From positions 1-64,000 of the forward strand of contig NBAZ01000031.1 of NCBI GenBank assembly GCA_002794735.1: a stretch of DNA of 64,000 nt, given 5' to 3'. This document shows positions 1-12,568 of the stretch, in pieces. The position numbers and the translations under genes were made by a program. Origin of the DNA: Pyrrhoderma lamaoense. Lineage: Eukaryota; Basidiomycota; Agaricomycetes; Hymenochaetales; Hymenochaetaceae. The stretch's first letter is position 1. Every line of letters starts with the position of its first letter. The notes beneath the pieces are model-generated. The model had not been told where the DNA came from and did no database searches. It saw only the letters and a program-made list of their open reading frames with translations.

Positions 1-251
1 GTGATCTAGTTGAGTATATATTAGATGCCAATGTAGAATTCAACTGGAAAGCAAACCTGCATGCTCTTTCGTTCGGTCTGGAATCGGAGTCTCGTTTTTC
101 ATGTTGGCTGAATAGGGTGTATCTGACATCGGATTCGAGAGCTCATCTGGATAATTCGAAGAGCTCCCTCCGAAAACTGTGCATACAAGCACGGTCTATG
201 AGATTGGCATCCAGAGAAGTAGGATTAGGTGTGTTTATCCCGGCTCACCAT
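1..251 (-). pseudogene. FunK1 copy 0, first-exon fragment
   Basis: This is the 5' end of a FunK1-type kinase gene whose remaining exons would lie left of the window. It matches exon 1 of copy G (27755-27961) almost base for base and has the same start context, with ATG at 251-249. Compared with G it carries an extra A after the fifth codon and an extra T in a T run near 168-176, so the reading frame is lost early. It is either a decayed copy or has miscalled homopolymers. The 5' flank continues to 722. Confidence 0.6.
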
Positions 252-722
252 ATCCGGATGCAAGGACCAGCAAGAACGGATGGGAATCATGATACTAAGA
301 ATGGATGGTGGTTTGTACTAAAACGCGACTAGTCACGGCTTGGATCCATTAGATGAATAATGGTACTTGTCACGTAATAAGCATGTAACAGACACATTCA
401 ACAGACACATAATGATAGGAAGAAACACTGTTGATAATTTGAGCTGAAATGTAGTGCGAGTATAAACCTCAGAACAACAGTTAAACTGAAAATCTAACTA
501 TTCAAGAACCAATGACTTGTACTAAGTATAGCAGCTGGTTCGACTCCACCCTATTAGTAATATATATCTCCTCAGACTATCCAAATCGGGGCAAGAGCCG
601 TCCTTCTGTGGAAATCTTCTTCGAAACTGTAAAGGGATCAGATGACGTCACCATCTAATGGATCCAAGCCGTTCGTGTTTTAGTACAAACCACCATCGAT
701 TCTTAGTATTATGACCCGCCCG
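252..722. promoter_or_regulatory. Copy of the divergent FunK1 promoter region
   Basis: The stretch is a near copy of the G/H divergent promoter at 27962-28440. It contains the block shared by FunK1 upstream regions (GGTTTGTACTAAAACGCGAC near 309-328) and its inverted partner near 664-695. The right-hand gene that should follow is missing: homology stops at 722, directly beside an LTR remnant. I see no coding gene here. Confidence 0.5.
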
Positions 723-723
723 T

Positions 724-744
724 TGAAAACTAAACTTTTGGTCA
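724..744 (+). mobile_element. LTR end remnant
   Basis: These 21 bases equal the first 21 bases of the LTR-like elements at 11091 and 21650. The remnant sits exactly where a FunK1 promoter copy (left) meets a FunK1 3' flank repeat (right), which suggests it marks a recombination junction. Confidence 0.6.
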
Positions 745-1494
745 CCACTACTGTTATCTTTTACCTTTCTATCTCGAATCTTCCTGAGACTCCTATCAGT
801 ATCTCTTCTCTCTAATGATATTGGTGTCGATCCAAGTTGCTATGTAGATCTCACCATACGATTATTGGCAAAGTCTGTCGTAGCCCCTTATAATATGTCT
901 TTACGAGAATTTGCATAGTTAGTTTGACTCCGTCTTACTACTAGTCTGTTTGAGACAAGGGCTACCTCGATCATACGTTATCTCTCTATGAATGTTCTAC
1001 CTCCACAAATGTTGTAATTCCGTAAGGAACAGAGACATTTCTGGAGCAAGATGATGCCTTGAACAACGAATTTATAATAACCAAATTAGGACTTTCAGTG
1101 GGTAGTATTTCACACAGACTGATTGTCATTACTAAAGCAATGTTCCATAGTCCTAGTCGTGGCTCATGAGAATATTGAGCGATGGATTTTTGCCTGAGGT
1201 TCTTAATCGGTTGCTTCTTGTTTAAGATATCAGAGAAAATTATTCATTAACAGCTCTAAGTTCTAATCATAATTGGAATAATATTCAATGAGCTGTGGAA
1301 AGATTTACATGAGAGATTATGCCAGAACAGATACAATACAAGATGCTGCTGTATAAGAGAATGATAGAGCAATGCGAACAGAAGTGCGATAAGAAGAGCA
1401 ATCTAACAAGCGGGTTTCGAACACTCTAGTCCTTGGTGCAGTAATGAAAGCATAGTATCTATGAGAATGAACGGCTACACCTTGAAGTTTGACG
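745..1494 (-). repeat. FunK1 3' flank repeat, downstream of copy A
   Basis: This repeat of roughly 0.75 kb follows the stop codon of nearly every FunK1 copy. Related stretches lie at 8930-9721, 12960-13778 and 34440-35245, and inverted at 21007-21649 and 31218-31790. It holds no convincing ORF and probably contains the 3' UTR and terminator. It belongs to the duplicated unit. Confidence 0.7.
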
Positions 1495-4280
1495 TTAGGT
1501 CATGAATATAGATAAAATGTGTTGAAATACATACTTTTGTTTCTTCGACAAATGTCCTTCATCATCCCCAACTGTGGCTCGTTTGGGGGCCGTTTTCTCT
1601 ATATTAGTTGAGGATACATAGGCAATATCAAACTCCTCCATTTCAACAAGACGGAGATAATCGATGAAATCCTTGTGGAGTTCAGTTGATCCGTGCTTGA
1701 TAGTTTGTTGGCCACTTGCTTCTTCTCTTTCGTATTTCCCCACGATTTCTTCTCGTATCAGGCCCAGCATTGCTTTGAGATCGAAGAAATAGCTAGGAAT
1801 ATCTCGAACATACTCTGTATACGTCTCTGGGTCTTTAAGGAAATGTTCACGATACACAGATGTCAGGGATCCAGAGAAGAGACGTTCCCGATTCGTCCCA
1901 CGATCAAACTCTTTCTCTTGATCAGGAATTCCTTCTCCTGATCGTGACTTTTTCTCGAATGAAAACAAAGCCCAAATAGCAATCCACCATACGGACTCGA
2001 TGTCGTGTATATAATTATAAAATATACCGTTATGACTGGGGCTAGAATCTATGATTTGATGCATGTTTTCTGCTTTACGCATTTTCTCCTCCCAGCTTTT
2101 CAATTTAGTTAGCATCGATTCGCCTTTCGGCTTGAATAGATATTTCTCGGAAGCTATCTCAATTGACATGAAATCAGGTGTTCCCTAAAATTTTATCAGA
2201 TAAAAGAGCATCTTATTATATAACAGATGCATACCGTCCGAATATCAAATCTAGCACCATCTCCGGCCCTCTTCGCAAATTCTAGGTCACCAATCATTCC
2301 CCGTTTCCTATTTGTTATAGGATCTACGCATAGATAAATATTACCTGCACTAACATCTCGGTGCACCCATCCTGCTTCATGAAGACGCCGAAGAGCTGTA
2401 TATGGTCAGTATTATCATCAGGTGTTCCAGAAATTATACTACTTACTCTCAAGCACGTCAATTGACACGAGTATGATATCCATACTGTTCTTCAAGTTAT
2501 AAAACGGGGTCGCAACTTCCTTGTACAAGATCCGGTAATGATATCGATGGATGTCCCTCTTCTCTTGATTATCTTCCCGGGCTCGAGGTATCTGACTCTC
2601 AGTATCATTATTCTCATTCTCTGACCCGATCATCATCTTCTCAGACACAACCTCTACAGAAGTCAATGAATCGATCCGCTCTGAGAGATCTAGTGACTTC
2701 TCTCCAAGCATCATCATCTCAGTATGATCATCAATGTCTCCTACCTTAACCCTCCCATACGCTAGAGGGGTAAGAATATGTTCATCAACATACTCTCGGT
2801 CATTCTCATCTTCAATATCTCTCAGAATTTGCTCCCGTATTAAACACTCAGGAATATTCCCGTCTTCTATCCAGTAATCCTTCAGAACAAGGAGCTCAGC
2901 TCTTTTTTCATCGATAATCTTATGAGCTTTGTAAATGCGGGCTCCTGAGCCGAGGATCATCTTCGATCGCTGAAGAGAGAGTGCCATTGACTCGTCTGTT
3001 TGTACACGGATACCAGAAACATCGATTGTGTGAACACGCCCCCATCGACAAGACTCCTAGATATACTTGGATCCCATCCAAGATCCGATAAAGAAGCATA
3101 TAACAAAGAGAGAAATATCCTGATCACACTCTTGTGATCCTACACATACTTCACTTAGTATCAGTGTGTATAAGTGAAAGAAAGTGCATACTTTATCGAG
3201 GTCGATTCCATTACTGACGAGTATCGAACTTCTTGAGATGAACCATACATGCATAGATCCGTTGCTGATATGAATCCCGTATACGAATCTTCGGAAGAGA
3301 TCATGTGCCATCATATGTTGCATGCAGTGAACAATTTCATCAATATCCTACTCCGGATATTAGAGTTAGAGAATAACACTATGACCAGCTCTGACTCACA
3401 TCACAATAATTATCATGTCTACCATCACCGAACAAGATAGGAACGGCAATATCATCCCAATATTTCTTATTTTCATGTTTCCCTGTATGGTCAGTGACGA
3501 ATAGTGCAGCGTCTATATCGGTATCTGCAGACAATGATATTCCATTCTCGTTTGCATTAAATTCCAACGTATTCTGTGACCCATCTGATAACGCTAAATT
3601 TGCCTCATATTCAAGTGCTGCCATTATATCTCTCAGTTTTTCCCCTATAGCCATTTCTTTCTTACTATCTTTCTTCCTGCTCGTTGTCAGACCCTTCCAT
3701 CTGTATATCCCATCCCCCATACTCATAAGAGTATGTCTCCTCTTCAATCCATTACATACCCTTTCAATGTCCAGGTCTCGCTGGAGCGGTGGTAGGACAT
3801 GTCCGAAGAGATACTCATCAGATACATGACGTATTGGAGGATCGATACAGTTCATGAACCGATGTATCTTGCAATGACCGGAAGATATATCTTGTGTTGA
3901 TGTCAGTTGTATAATACTGTCCTTGTTCATAATGAGATTATCTCGCGAACTAGTCTCTACATATGCTGGTGCAGCGGCGAGATTATTTGGTAGATCCCAC
4001 TTAGAATCAGTGGAAACTTGAAGCGAATCTATGATATAAATATATTCATCAGATGATTGTTCAGTCAATAATAATGTATATGTTAATGGAAGAACATACC
4101 TACTTTCTCCTTGATATCATTAGGGATCTGAGTCTCTTTCATGACGGATGAGTATGGTAGATCTAGTTTCGAATACTTTGAAGAGCTCTTCTCACTGTTA
4201 TCGTCATTGCATGTATAAGGTCGGACTAGAAAATTCGCGTCCAGAGATGCAGGTATGGGTATATCATCCCGGTTTACCAT
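1495..4280 (-). CDS. FunK1 fungal-type protein kinase, copy A
   Basis: A predicted serine/threonine kinase of the fungal-specific FunK1 (Pkinase_fungal) family; its cellular role is unknown. Exons are 4280-4100, 4028-3400, 3347-3192, 3139-2447, 2395-2235 and 2184-1495, with introns of about 50-71 nt. Exon 2 carries the family N-terminal region (YLFGHVLPPL), exon 3 the CRRFVYGI-like strand region, exon 4 the LGWDP region, exon 5 the catalytic loop (HRDVSAGN) and a GDLEFAKRAG motif in the DFG position, and exon 6 SVWWIAIWALFSFEKK plus a basic KKQKY tail. Exon 4 is one base short in a C run at 3039-3043 (G run on the coding strand). A sixth G would restore the frame, so the break may be a sequencing artefact. 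It is paired head-to-head with copy B. Confidence 0.8.
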
Positions 4281-6112
4281 GATCGGATGCGGACACTAGA
4301 GTGAGGAAGAGATTGAAATTACAGAACTAAAGGTGGATGGTGGTTTGTGATGAAACGCGACTAGACGAAAGACAGTGATTTTCACATTTATAGAGATACA
4401 TGTAATAAACACGTAACACTGTTCAACATACACATAAGGAAGTGATAATGATAGAAAGAAGTGCGATTGTAAGAATGAACTTGAGCGTGATCTTGAGAAC
4501 GGTTATGCGGCTCATAGGATAAAAAGGGACATCCTGAGATTGCAAAGAAGATAGAAACATAGAAAACAAATATGTGAACCGACGATACAGTTGCGCCGTG
4601 ACCTTAGTGATGAATAGTCGTAACAATCTTCCGTCTCTTATTTTCAACTTCAATGCCTTACTCCAGTATTTGTCAGAGAGGAAGAGATATAGCATGATTA
4701 CAGGTAATGTTATGTATATTACTATCAATACACAAACTGTGTTCTTTATTGAATCATTACCACTGATATTATCGAATGCCCTTCTATTTCGAGTCTTTCT
4801 GGCGCTAATTCTCATGTCTCTTTGTACTGTATGCTACTGACATTGCATTCATTATGTATGCTGGCTCTATCAAACGAGCACTCCTGAGCTCAAGCTTTAT
4901 GATAATAAGAAAGTGCTTAAAGTATGCTCAGGGGTAAATCTACCAGCGGGCCCCTATAGTTGATATCTACAAGGCTTTGCATATCCCGTTCAACACTAAC
5001 TTGATAATCGTCTTATCATACTTTTCAAATTAGGACAAGGTCTGCCTTGATAGTGCTTGATTCTCTGTAATGGCCCTGCATCCGTAAACTCTATGAATCA
5101 GAAATGAGACTGTGATCTCACGGCATGTCTTTACCCTCAATAACTCTTTCCCTGATCTTTAGAAAGTGCTATAAATATGCGAGTCCTGTGCCTTTTGTCA
5201 AATCGGTTTGATTGTGTGCACAAAAGGCGCCAAAGTTTATAGTCGCCCTTACATAGTACACTATGTTTCATATGCAGCCCTTGCGTATAATACCCTAAAG
5301 ATTTTGATTGTTTCAAAAAGAAATCAAGCATACACATGTACTGAGCTCACCGAGTTTTGACGTAAGACTATACTGAAAACACTGACAGTCCAAAGACTGG
5401 TACTTCCTGATCCAGCCCGATCCGTAAGATACTACAGTGTTAGTATAATCAATATGCCTTAAAGTGAAACATTGGGTGAACGAAGAACTTCACATATACA
5501 TGCGTATAGAGCAGATACGAATCTCTCTTGCTTCAATGCCGAGTACTCTTCACAGAAGTATCCGAGACAAGTTAATAACTACGACACCAGAATAGTGCTC
5601 AAACAAGGCCAGAGAAAACCCGCTGGTGTCATTCAGTATATGGAACGCAGTTACTGATAGTGATTTAATTATACACTCTGATATATCACTCCAACAGTGA
5701 GCCATCCTACACAGGGCTGTGCGAGTAAGGCCAATAAAAGAAAGTTGCAAACCACTTCAATGAAAAGTTGTTCAGATCAATATTCTCGAATTAACTACGC
5801 GAGGTTGAGTTGTGCTGCACAATGGTAGTTGAGGTTCTGCTGATACACAGTGACAGGTCCCATTATACCATGCACCATGCATAGTCATCGCCTTTGACTG
5901 AACGAATACAATGAACTTGAATGAAAGTGGTGTCTACTATGTGCCTATGTGTCTGTTGAATGTGACTATTACAGTGTTACGTGTTTATTACATATATCTC
6001 TATAGATGTGAAAATTACTGTCTTTCATATAGTCGCGTTTCATCACAAACCACCATCTACGTTTAGCTCTGTAATTTCAATCTCTTCCTCGCTCCAGTGT
6101 CCGCATCCGATT
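4281..6112. promoter_or_regulatory. Divergent promoter spacer between copies A and B
   Basis: This 1.8-kb spacer separates two divergent FunK1 start codons. Near both ends lies the shared upstream block: a GGTTTGTGATGAAACGCGAC element (4342-4361, inverted near 6031-6050) and a TTTATAGAGATACATGTAAT element about 30-50 nt farther out. The whole spacer recurs in inverted orientation as 16483-18304. A 130-codon ORF (4423-4815) lies inside it. A stretch near 5760-5950 matches the upstream region of copy I at 38.3-38.5 kb. Confidence 0.55.
4423..4815 (-). CDS. Small hydrophobic ORF in the A/B spacer
   Basis: I do not recognise this 130-codon ORF. It has a basic N-terminus and hydrophobic stretches around residues 30-47 and 105-128, so it could be a small membrane protein. 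A diverged copy lies at 17755-18162, where an altered segment after about 40 codons breaks the ORF although the second half stays readable and close in sequence. It may be a real gene or only a chance ORF in a duplicated promoter spacer. Confidence 0.25.
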   Translation of the reverse strand: MRISARKTRNRRAFDNISGNDSIKNTVCVLIVIYITLPVIMLYLFLSDKYWSKALKLKIRDGRLLRLFITKVTAQLYRRFTYLFSMFLSSLQSQDVPFYPMSRITVLKITLKFILTIALLSIIITSLCVC

Positions 6113-8760
6113 ATGGTAAACCGGGATGATATACCCATACCTGCATCTCTGGACGCGAGTTCTCTAGTCCAACCTTATACACGCAACGATGATAACAATG
6201 AGAAGAGCTCTTCAAAGTATTCGAAACTAGATCTACCATACTCATCCATCATGAAAGAGACTCAGATTTCCAATGATATCAAGGAGAAAGCAGGTATGTT
6301 CTTCCACTAAGCATCAAGTTTCCAGTGATTCTAAGTGTGATCTACCAGATACTCTCGCCGCTGCATCAGCATATGTGGAGACTAGTTCGAGAGATAATCT
6401 CATTATGAATAAGGAGAGTTTTATACAATTGACATCAACACAAGATATATCCTCCGTCCATTGCAAGATACATCGGTTCATGAACTGTATCGATCCTCCA
6501 ATACATCATGTATCTGATGAGTATCTCTTCGGACATGTCCTACCACCGCTCCGGCGAGACTTGGACATTGAAAGGGTATGTAATGGATTGAAGAGGAGAC
6601 ATACTCTTATGAGTATGGGGGATGGGATATACAGATGGAAGGGTCTGACAACGAGCAGGAAGAAAGATAATAAGAAAGAAATAGCTATAGGAGAAAAAAT
6701 GAGAGATATAATGGCAGCACTTGAATATGAGGCAAGTATATCGTTATCAGATGGGTCACAGAGTACGTTGGTATTTAATGCAAACGAGAATGGAATATCA
6801 CTGTCTGCAGATACCGATATAGACGGCGCACTATTCGTCACTGACCGTACAGGGAAACATGAAAATAAGAAGTATTGGAATGATATTGCCATTCCTATCA
6901 TGTTCAGTGATGGTAAACATGATAATTATTGTGATGTGAGTCAGGGCTGGTCATAGTGTTATTCTCTAACTCTAATATCTGGAGTAGGATATTGGTGAAA
7001 TTGTTCACTGCATGCAACATATGATGGCACATGATCTCTTCCGAAGATTCGTATACGGGATTCATATCAGCAACGGATCTATGCATGTATGGTTCATCTC
7101 AAGAAGTTCGATACTCGTCAGTAACAGAATCGACCTCGATAAAGTATGCACTTTCTTTCACTTATACACACTGATACTAAGTGAAGCATGTGTAGGACCA
7201 CAAGAGTGTGATCAGGGTACTTCTCTCTTTGTTATATGCTTCTTTATCGGATCTTGGATGGGATCCAAGTATATCTACGAATCTTGTCGATGGAGAGCGT
7301 GTTCACACAATCGATGTTTCTGGCATCCGTGTACAAACAGACGAGTCAATGGCACTCTCTCTTCAGCGATCGAAGATGATCCTCGGTTCAGGAGCCCGCA
7401 TTTACCAGGCTCATAAGATTATCGATGAAAAAAGAGCTGAGCTCCTTGTTCTGAAGGATTACTGGATAGAAGACGGGAATATTCCTGAGTGTTTAATACG
7501 GGAGCAAATTCTGAGAGATATTGAAGATGAGAATGACCGAGAGTATGTTGATGAACATATTCTTACCCCTCTAGCATATGGGAGGGTTAAGGTAGGAGAC
7601 ATTGATGATCATACTGAGATGATGATGCTTGGAGAGAAGTCACTAGATCTCTCAGAGCGGATCGATTCATTGACTTCTGTAGAGGTTGTGTCTGAGAAGA
7701 TGATGATCGGGTCAGAGAATGAGAATAATGATACTGAGAGTCAGACACCTCGAGCCCTGGAAGATAATCAAGAGAAGAGGGACATCCATCGATATCATTA
7801 CCGGATCTTGTTCAAGGAAGCTGCAACCCCATTCTATAATCTGAAGAATAGTATGGATATCATACTCGTGTCAATTGACGTGCTTGAGAGTAAGTAGTAT
7901 AATTTCTGGAACACCTGATGATAATACTGACCATATACAGCTCTTCGGCGTCTTCATGAAGCAGGATGGGTGCACCGAGATATTAGTGGAGGAAATATAT
8001 ACTTATATACAGATCCTATCACAAATAAGAAACGGGGAATGATTGGGGACTTAGAATTTGGGAAGAGGGCCGGAGAAGGTGGAAAATATGATGTTCGAAC
8101 GGTATGTGCTTTATAATATATCACTACAATATCCTGCTTATACTGACAACTCAACCATAGGGCACACCTGATTTCATGGCAATAGAGATAGCGAACCAGA
8201 TGTATCTTTTTAGATCCGAGAAATCAAGTCAATCGACAGACAGCGAAGCGGATACTGACGCAGAGATGCGCGCGGAACTAGCCAGATGTGATATTCTGAG
8301 ATCGAAGTCGGATAGTAATGGTATTTTTTTCAATTATATCCATGATATTGAATCCGTATGGTGGGTCATGATCTGGGAGCTGTTCACGTTCGAGAAGGAG
8401 GGTGAACTTGTTGATCGAGGGGATACTGTCACCCGTAGTACTAATCGGGAAAATCTCTTCTCTGGAGTCTTAAAGTCAATGGATCGCCGAGACTTCTTCG
8501 AAAGACTAGAAATATACGACAATTACGCCAAGTGCATTCCCAAATACTTCACCAGCAACGTAGCAGCGCTAGATCTTGTGCGGAAGAAGATTATAAAGGA
8601 GTATCGAGCCAAGGAAGTCGATAACCCACAGTCTATCAAATACACATCGCCGAAACTTCATGCCCGATTCATTGCTTACCTTCGCCGTGTCAATATGGAG
8701 AGCTTCGCTATTGTCCGCATGTCTCCCGATAAACCAGAAACCAATCAACCGAGATTATAG
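6113..8760 (+). CDS. FunK1 kinase, copy B (intron 1 truncated)
   Basis: A FunK1 family kinase. Exons 2 to 6 read cleanly: about 6316-6935, 6988-7143, 7196-7889, 7941-8101 and 8161-8760. The catalytic loop HRDISGGN and the GDLEFGKRAG motif are present, followed by the WWVMIWELFTFEKEG segment. Intron 1 has lost about 52 nt including its acceptor, leaving GTATGTTCTTCCACTAAG, so exon 1 (from 6113) runs into a stop at 6308-6310. Translation of the main body may instead start at 6273 in another frame, or at an internal Met. The C-terminus ends KPETNQPRL and lacks the basic KKQKY tail of its relatives. Divergent from A, convergent with C. Confidence 0.65.
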
Positions 8761-9721
8761 CGTTACTCAGCCATGATAGTAGTCCAAATTTTAACAGGTT
8801 CTACATTTTATTTCCAAACTTGAGTCCACACTATTTGTATATTTTGTCTGTGACACTCAAGGGAAAGTAGTATTCTTGAGTAGTGTATAACTCAATCTAG
8901 TATGATGTAATTTTTTAGATTTGATATATTTGGCATATCGCCACTACTAATATCTTTTACCTTTCTATCTCGAAACTACCTGAGACTCATATCAGTACTT
9001 CTTCTCTCTGATGATACTGGTGTTTATCCAAGTTGCTATGTAGATCTCATCATAGGATTATTGGCAAAGTCTGTCGCAGCCCTTTATAATATGTCTTTAC
9101 GAGAATTTGCATAGTTGGTTTGACTCCGTCTTACTACTAGTCTGTTTGAGACAAGGGCTACCTCAATCATACGTCAACTCTCTATGAATGTCCTACCTCT
9201 GCGAGTGTTGTAAATTCGGAAGGAGCAGAGACATTTCTGAAGCAAGACATTGCCTTGAATATCGAATTTATAGTAATCGGGTCTTAAATTAGGAGTTTCG
9301 GTGGGTAGCATAACACTCAGACCGATTGTCATTACCAAGCCAATGGCCCATTGTCCTAGTCATAGCTCATGAGAATATTGAGCGATGAGTTTTCGCCTTG
9401 CCCCTTGTTTAAGATATCAGAGAAATCTATTCATTAACAATACCAACTCTAAGTTCTAATCATGAATGGAATGATATACAATATGTTGTGGAAAGAGATA
9501 CATGAGAGATTATGCTAGATTCCAGAACAGATACAGTACAAGATGCTACGCTATGAGAGAGGGACAGAGCAATGCGAACAGAAGTGCGATAAGAAGAGCA
9601 ATCTAACAAGCGGGTTTTGAACATTCTGGTTCCAAGTGAAGTAATGAAAGCATAGTATCTATGAAAGTGAATGGCTACACCTTGGAGTCTAGCGTCAGGC
9701 TATGAATACAGACTAACCATA
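8761..9721. repeat. Convergent 3' flanks of copies B and C
   Basis: The left part is an unrelated-looking AT-rich stretch that resembles the flank near 12840-12960. From about 8930 to 9721 it is the FunK1 3' flank repeat of copy C, also seen at 745-1494. No gene is supported. Confidence 0.55.
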
Positions 9722-12568
9722 TTAAATTGCATACTTTTGTTTCTTCGACGAATGCCCTTCATCGTCGTCTACAGTGGCTCGTTTAGAGGCTGTTTTTTTG
9801 GGTTTATCGGGAGACATGCGGACGATCTTGAAATCGTCCATCACAGTCAGGCGAAGGTAAGTAATGAATTGCTCACAAAGTTTAGGGGATACGTATTTGA
9901 TTGCCTGTGGGTTATCGGCCTCCTTGGATTTGTATTCCTTCACAATCGTTTCACGCACGAAATTTAGCGCTGTTTTGATGCTGAGGAAGTAGTTGGGAAT
10001 GCACTTGACGTAATTGTCGTACTTTTCTAGTTTTTTGAGAAAGTTTTGTCGTTTCGATGAATCCAAGACTCCAGAGAAGAGATATTTCCGATTCTTCCTA
10101 CGGGTGACAATATCCCCTCGATCAAGAAGTTCACCCTCCTTCTCAAACGTGAACAGCGCCCAGATCATGACCCACCATACGGATTCAATATCATGGATAT
10201 AATTATAAAAAATACCATTGTTATTAGTCTCTGATGTTAGAATCGCATATCTGGCTTCTGCTTCACGCATCGCTGCGCCCATTTCCGCAACAGTGTCTTT
10301 CAGTTGACTTAATTGCTCGGATTTAAAAAGATACATCTGGTTTGCTATTTCAATTGCCATGAAATCAGGTGTGGCCTATGGCTGAGTTGTCAGTATAAGC
10401 AGGATCCTGTAATGATATATGATAAAGTACATACTGTTCGAACATCATATTTTCCATCTTCTCCGGCCCTCTTCGCAATTTCCAGGTCCCCAATCATTCC
10501 CCGTTTCTTATTTGTGATAGGATCTATATATAAGTATATATTTCCTCCACTTATGTCTCGGTGCACCCATCCTGCCTCATGAATACGCCGAAGAGCTGTA
10601 TATGGTCAGTATTATCATCAGGTGTTCCAGAAATTATAATACTTACTCTCAAGCACGTCAATTGACACAAGTATGATATCCATACTGTTCTTCAGGTCAT
10701 ATAATGGGGTTGCAGCTTCCTTGTACAAGATCCGGTAATGATATCGATGGTTGTTCCTCTTCTCTTGATTATCTTCCCGGGCTCGAGATATCTGACTCTC
10801 AGTATCATTATTCTTATTCTTTGACCCGATCATCATCTTCTCAGACACAACCTCTACAGAAGTCAATGAATCGATCCGCTCTGAGAGATCTAGTGACTTC
10901 TCTCCAAGCATCGTCATCTCAGTATGATCATCAATGTCTCCTACCTTAACCCTCCCATACGCTAGAGGGGTAAGAATATGTTCATCAACATACTACCGGT
11001 CATTCTCATCTTCAATATCTCTCAGAATTTGCTCCCGTATCAAACACTCAGGAATCTTCTCGTCTTCTATCCAGTAATCCTTCAGAACACTGAAAACTAA
11101 ACTTTTGGTCAGATTTTGACCTTGGTGTCGTATTTAGTGGCGAGGACGTGGGGTTTAGAGTCTGCCTACACCAGACACGATGCTCAGGCTAAGATTTGGG
11201 GGCTAAAAAGCGAGTTACTCGACCTCGGCCGTCCGGCCGAGATCTCGGTCGGACCGTAGAGACTGATAGAGACCTCGAGGCGAGCTAAGACTTCACAGAC
11301 CAGTAAAAGTAGTAGAAACGTATAGAACAGAGCCCCGACCGAGGCTGTAGTTTGAGGTAAAAGTGTATGTATTTCAGTCCGCCCGGACGACTTGCAGTAC
11401 GGTCAGAGCGTTACAAGCGCGCCCGGGCAGCCTTATAAAGCAGCAGAGAAGTAGATAAAGAGTACAGGAGACTAGTAGAGAGCTACTCGGGGGGGGGGGG
11501 TGAATAGACTGGGGATTGATTGGGAACTAACTTCCTAACTACGGCCTCAAGTCTGGAGGCTTATATAGCAAAACGCGAGATAAAGTTTAGATAATAAGGA
11601 AAGCATGGCGTCCAGGTGGCTATATGCCACTGGACGAAGGGTTTAAGCTATCAGAAACGAGGGGGTCGTATAAACGAACCCTACCCTCGAGTAAGAGTAG
11701 AAAGTGAAGCTAAATAGTAAGAGAAATGAACCAGGTGCGCGGCCGAGTAGTAGCAATGGACTTCTCGGGCGAGTTAGAAAGTGCATTATAAATGCACTAC
11801 GACCGGCCAAACACTTAGCTGGTCCTACAGCAGCACCTATATTGGTATATGCAGACAATGAAATTCGATTGTCGCTTGCCTCAAAAACCAGTGTATTCAT
11901 TGGTCTAGCTGATAATGCGCTATTCGCCTCATATTTCAGTGCTATTATAATATCCTGTAGTGTCTTCCCTATAGACATGTTTGCTCCCTTCCACATGTAT
12001 CTTCCTTCCCATATACTCATAAGAACGTGTCTCTTCTTCAGTCCTTTGCATACCCTTTCATTATCCAGACCTCGACGAAGTGGTGGTAGAACATGTTCGA
12101 AGATATACTTATCAAATACATGATATAATGATCTTTCAATACAGTCCATGATCTTTCTATGATATATCTCGAAAGATCCGGAGATTATATCCAGTGAGGA
12201 TGTCCGTTGTATATTCTCTATCTTGCTCATATTGATCCTATCATTCAGTGTATTCTCTACATGTGAAAGTACAGACTCTGTTGATGAAGAGTTATCAAAG
12301 TTGGGACCAGAGACCTGATTCAAATATATGAAAAGATATAATAATGTATAATGTGGTGTAAAAGTGTACCTGCATTCTCTTTCGTCTGGTCGGGAATTTG
12401 AGCTTCTCTTATGATAGATGAATATGGTAGGTTTGAAATCGGATTCGAGAGTTCATCAGGAGACTCCGAAGAGCTCTTTCCATCATTGCAATCGTTACGC
12501 GTACAAGAACGGTCCATAGAGCTCACGTCCGGAGATGCAGGATCAGATGTCTCATCCTGGTTTACCAT
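9722..12568 (-). pseudogene. FunK1 kinase copy C, split by an LTR-like element
   Basis: The 5' part (exon 1 from 12568, exon 2 down to about 11830) and the 3' part (part of exon 4 at 10618-11090, exon 5, exon 6 at 9722-10374) are separated by an LTR-like element at 11091-11829. Exon 3 and the start of exon 4 are gone. The remaining exon 4 carries a nonsense codon at 10993-10995, where relatives have GAG. Exon 6 is open and ends in the basic SSKKQKYAI tail, with HRDISGGN in exon 5. Exon 2 breaks off inside the element. The missing exons and the stop mark it as non-functional. Confidence 0.8.
11091..11829 (+). mobile_element. Solo LTR-like element, full-length copy 1
   Basis: The element is 739 bp and starts TGAAAACT and ends GTCCTACA, matching the TG...CA ends of retrotransposon LTRs. 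It contains a GC-rich palindrome around GGCCGAGATCTCGGTC (11239-11254), a TATAAAG box near 11436 and a G run near 11490. Related copies are 21650-22166 (internally deleted), 33640-34375 (inverted) and 32098-32370 (inverted, partial). No coding region and no target-site duplication are visible (left flank AACAC, right flank GCAGC). ORFs inside are low quality. Confidence 0.7.

Noticed and set aside
11091..11829. A DNA transposon
   Set aside because: The ends are TG...CA rather than long terminal inverted repeats, and no transposase is present, so an LTR is a better fit.
11643..12323. A single 226-codon protein on the minus strand
   Set aside because: It runs from FunK1 exon 2 into the LTR-like element; the last part is not protein-coding.
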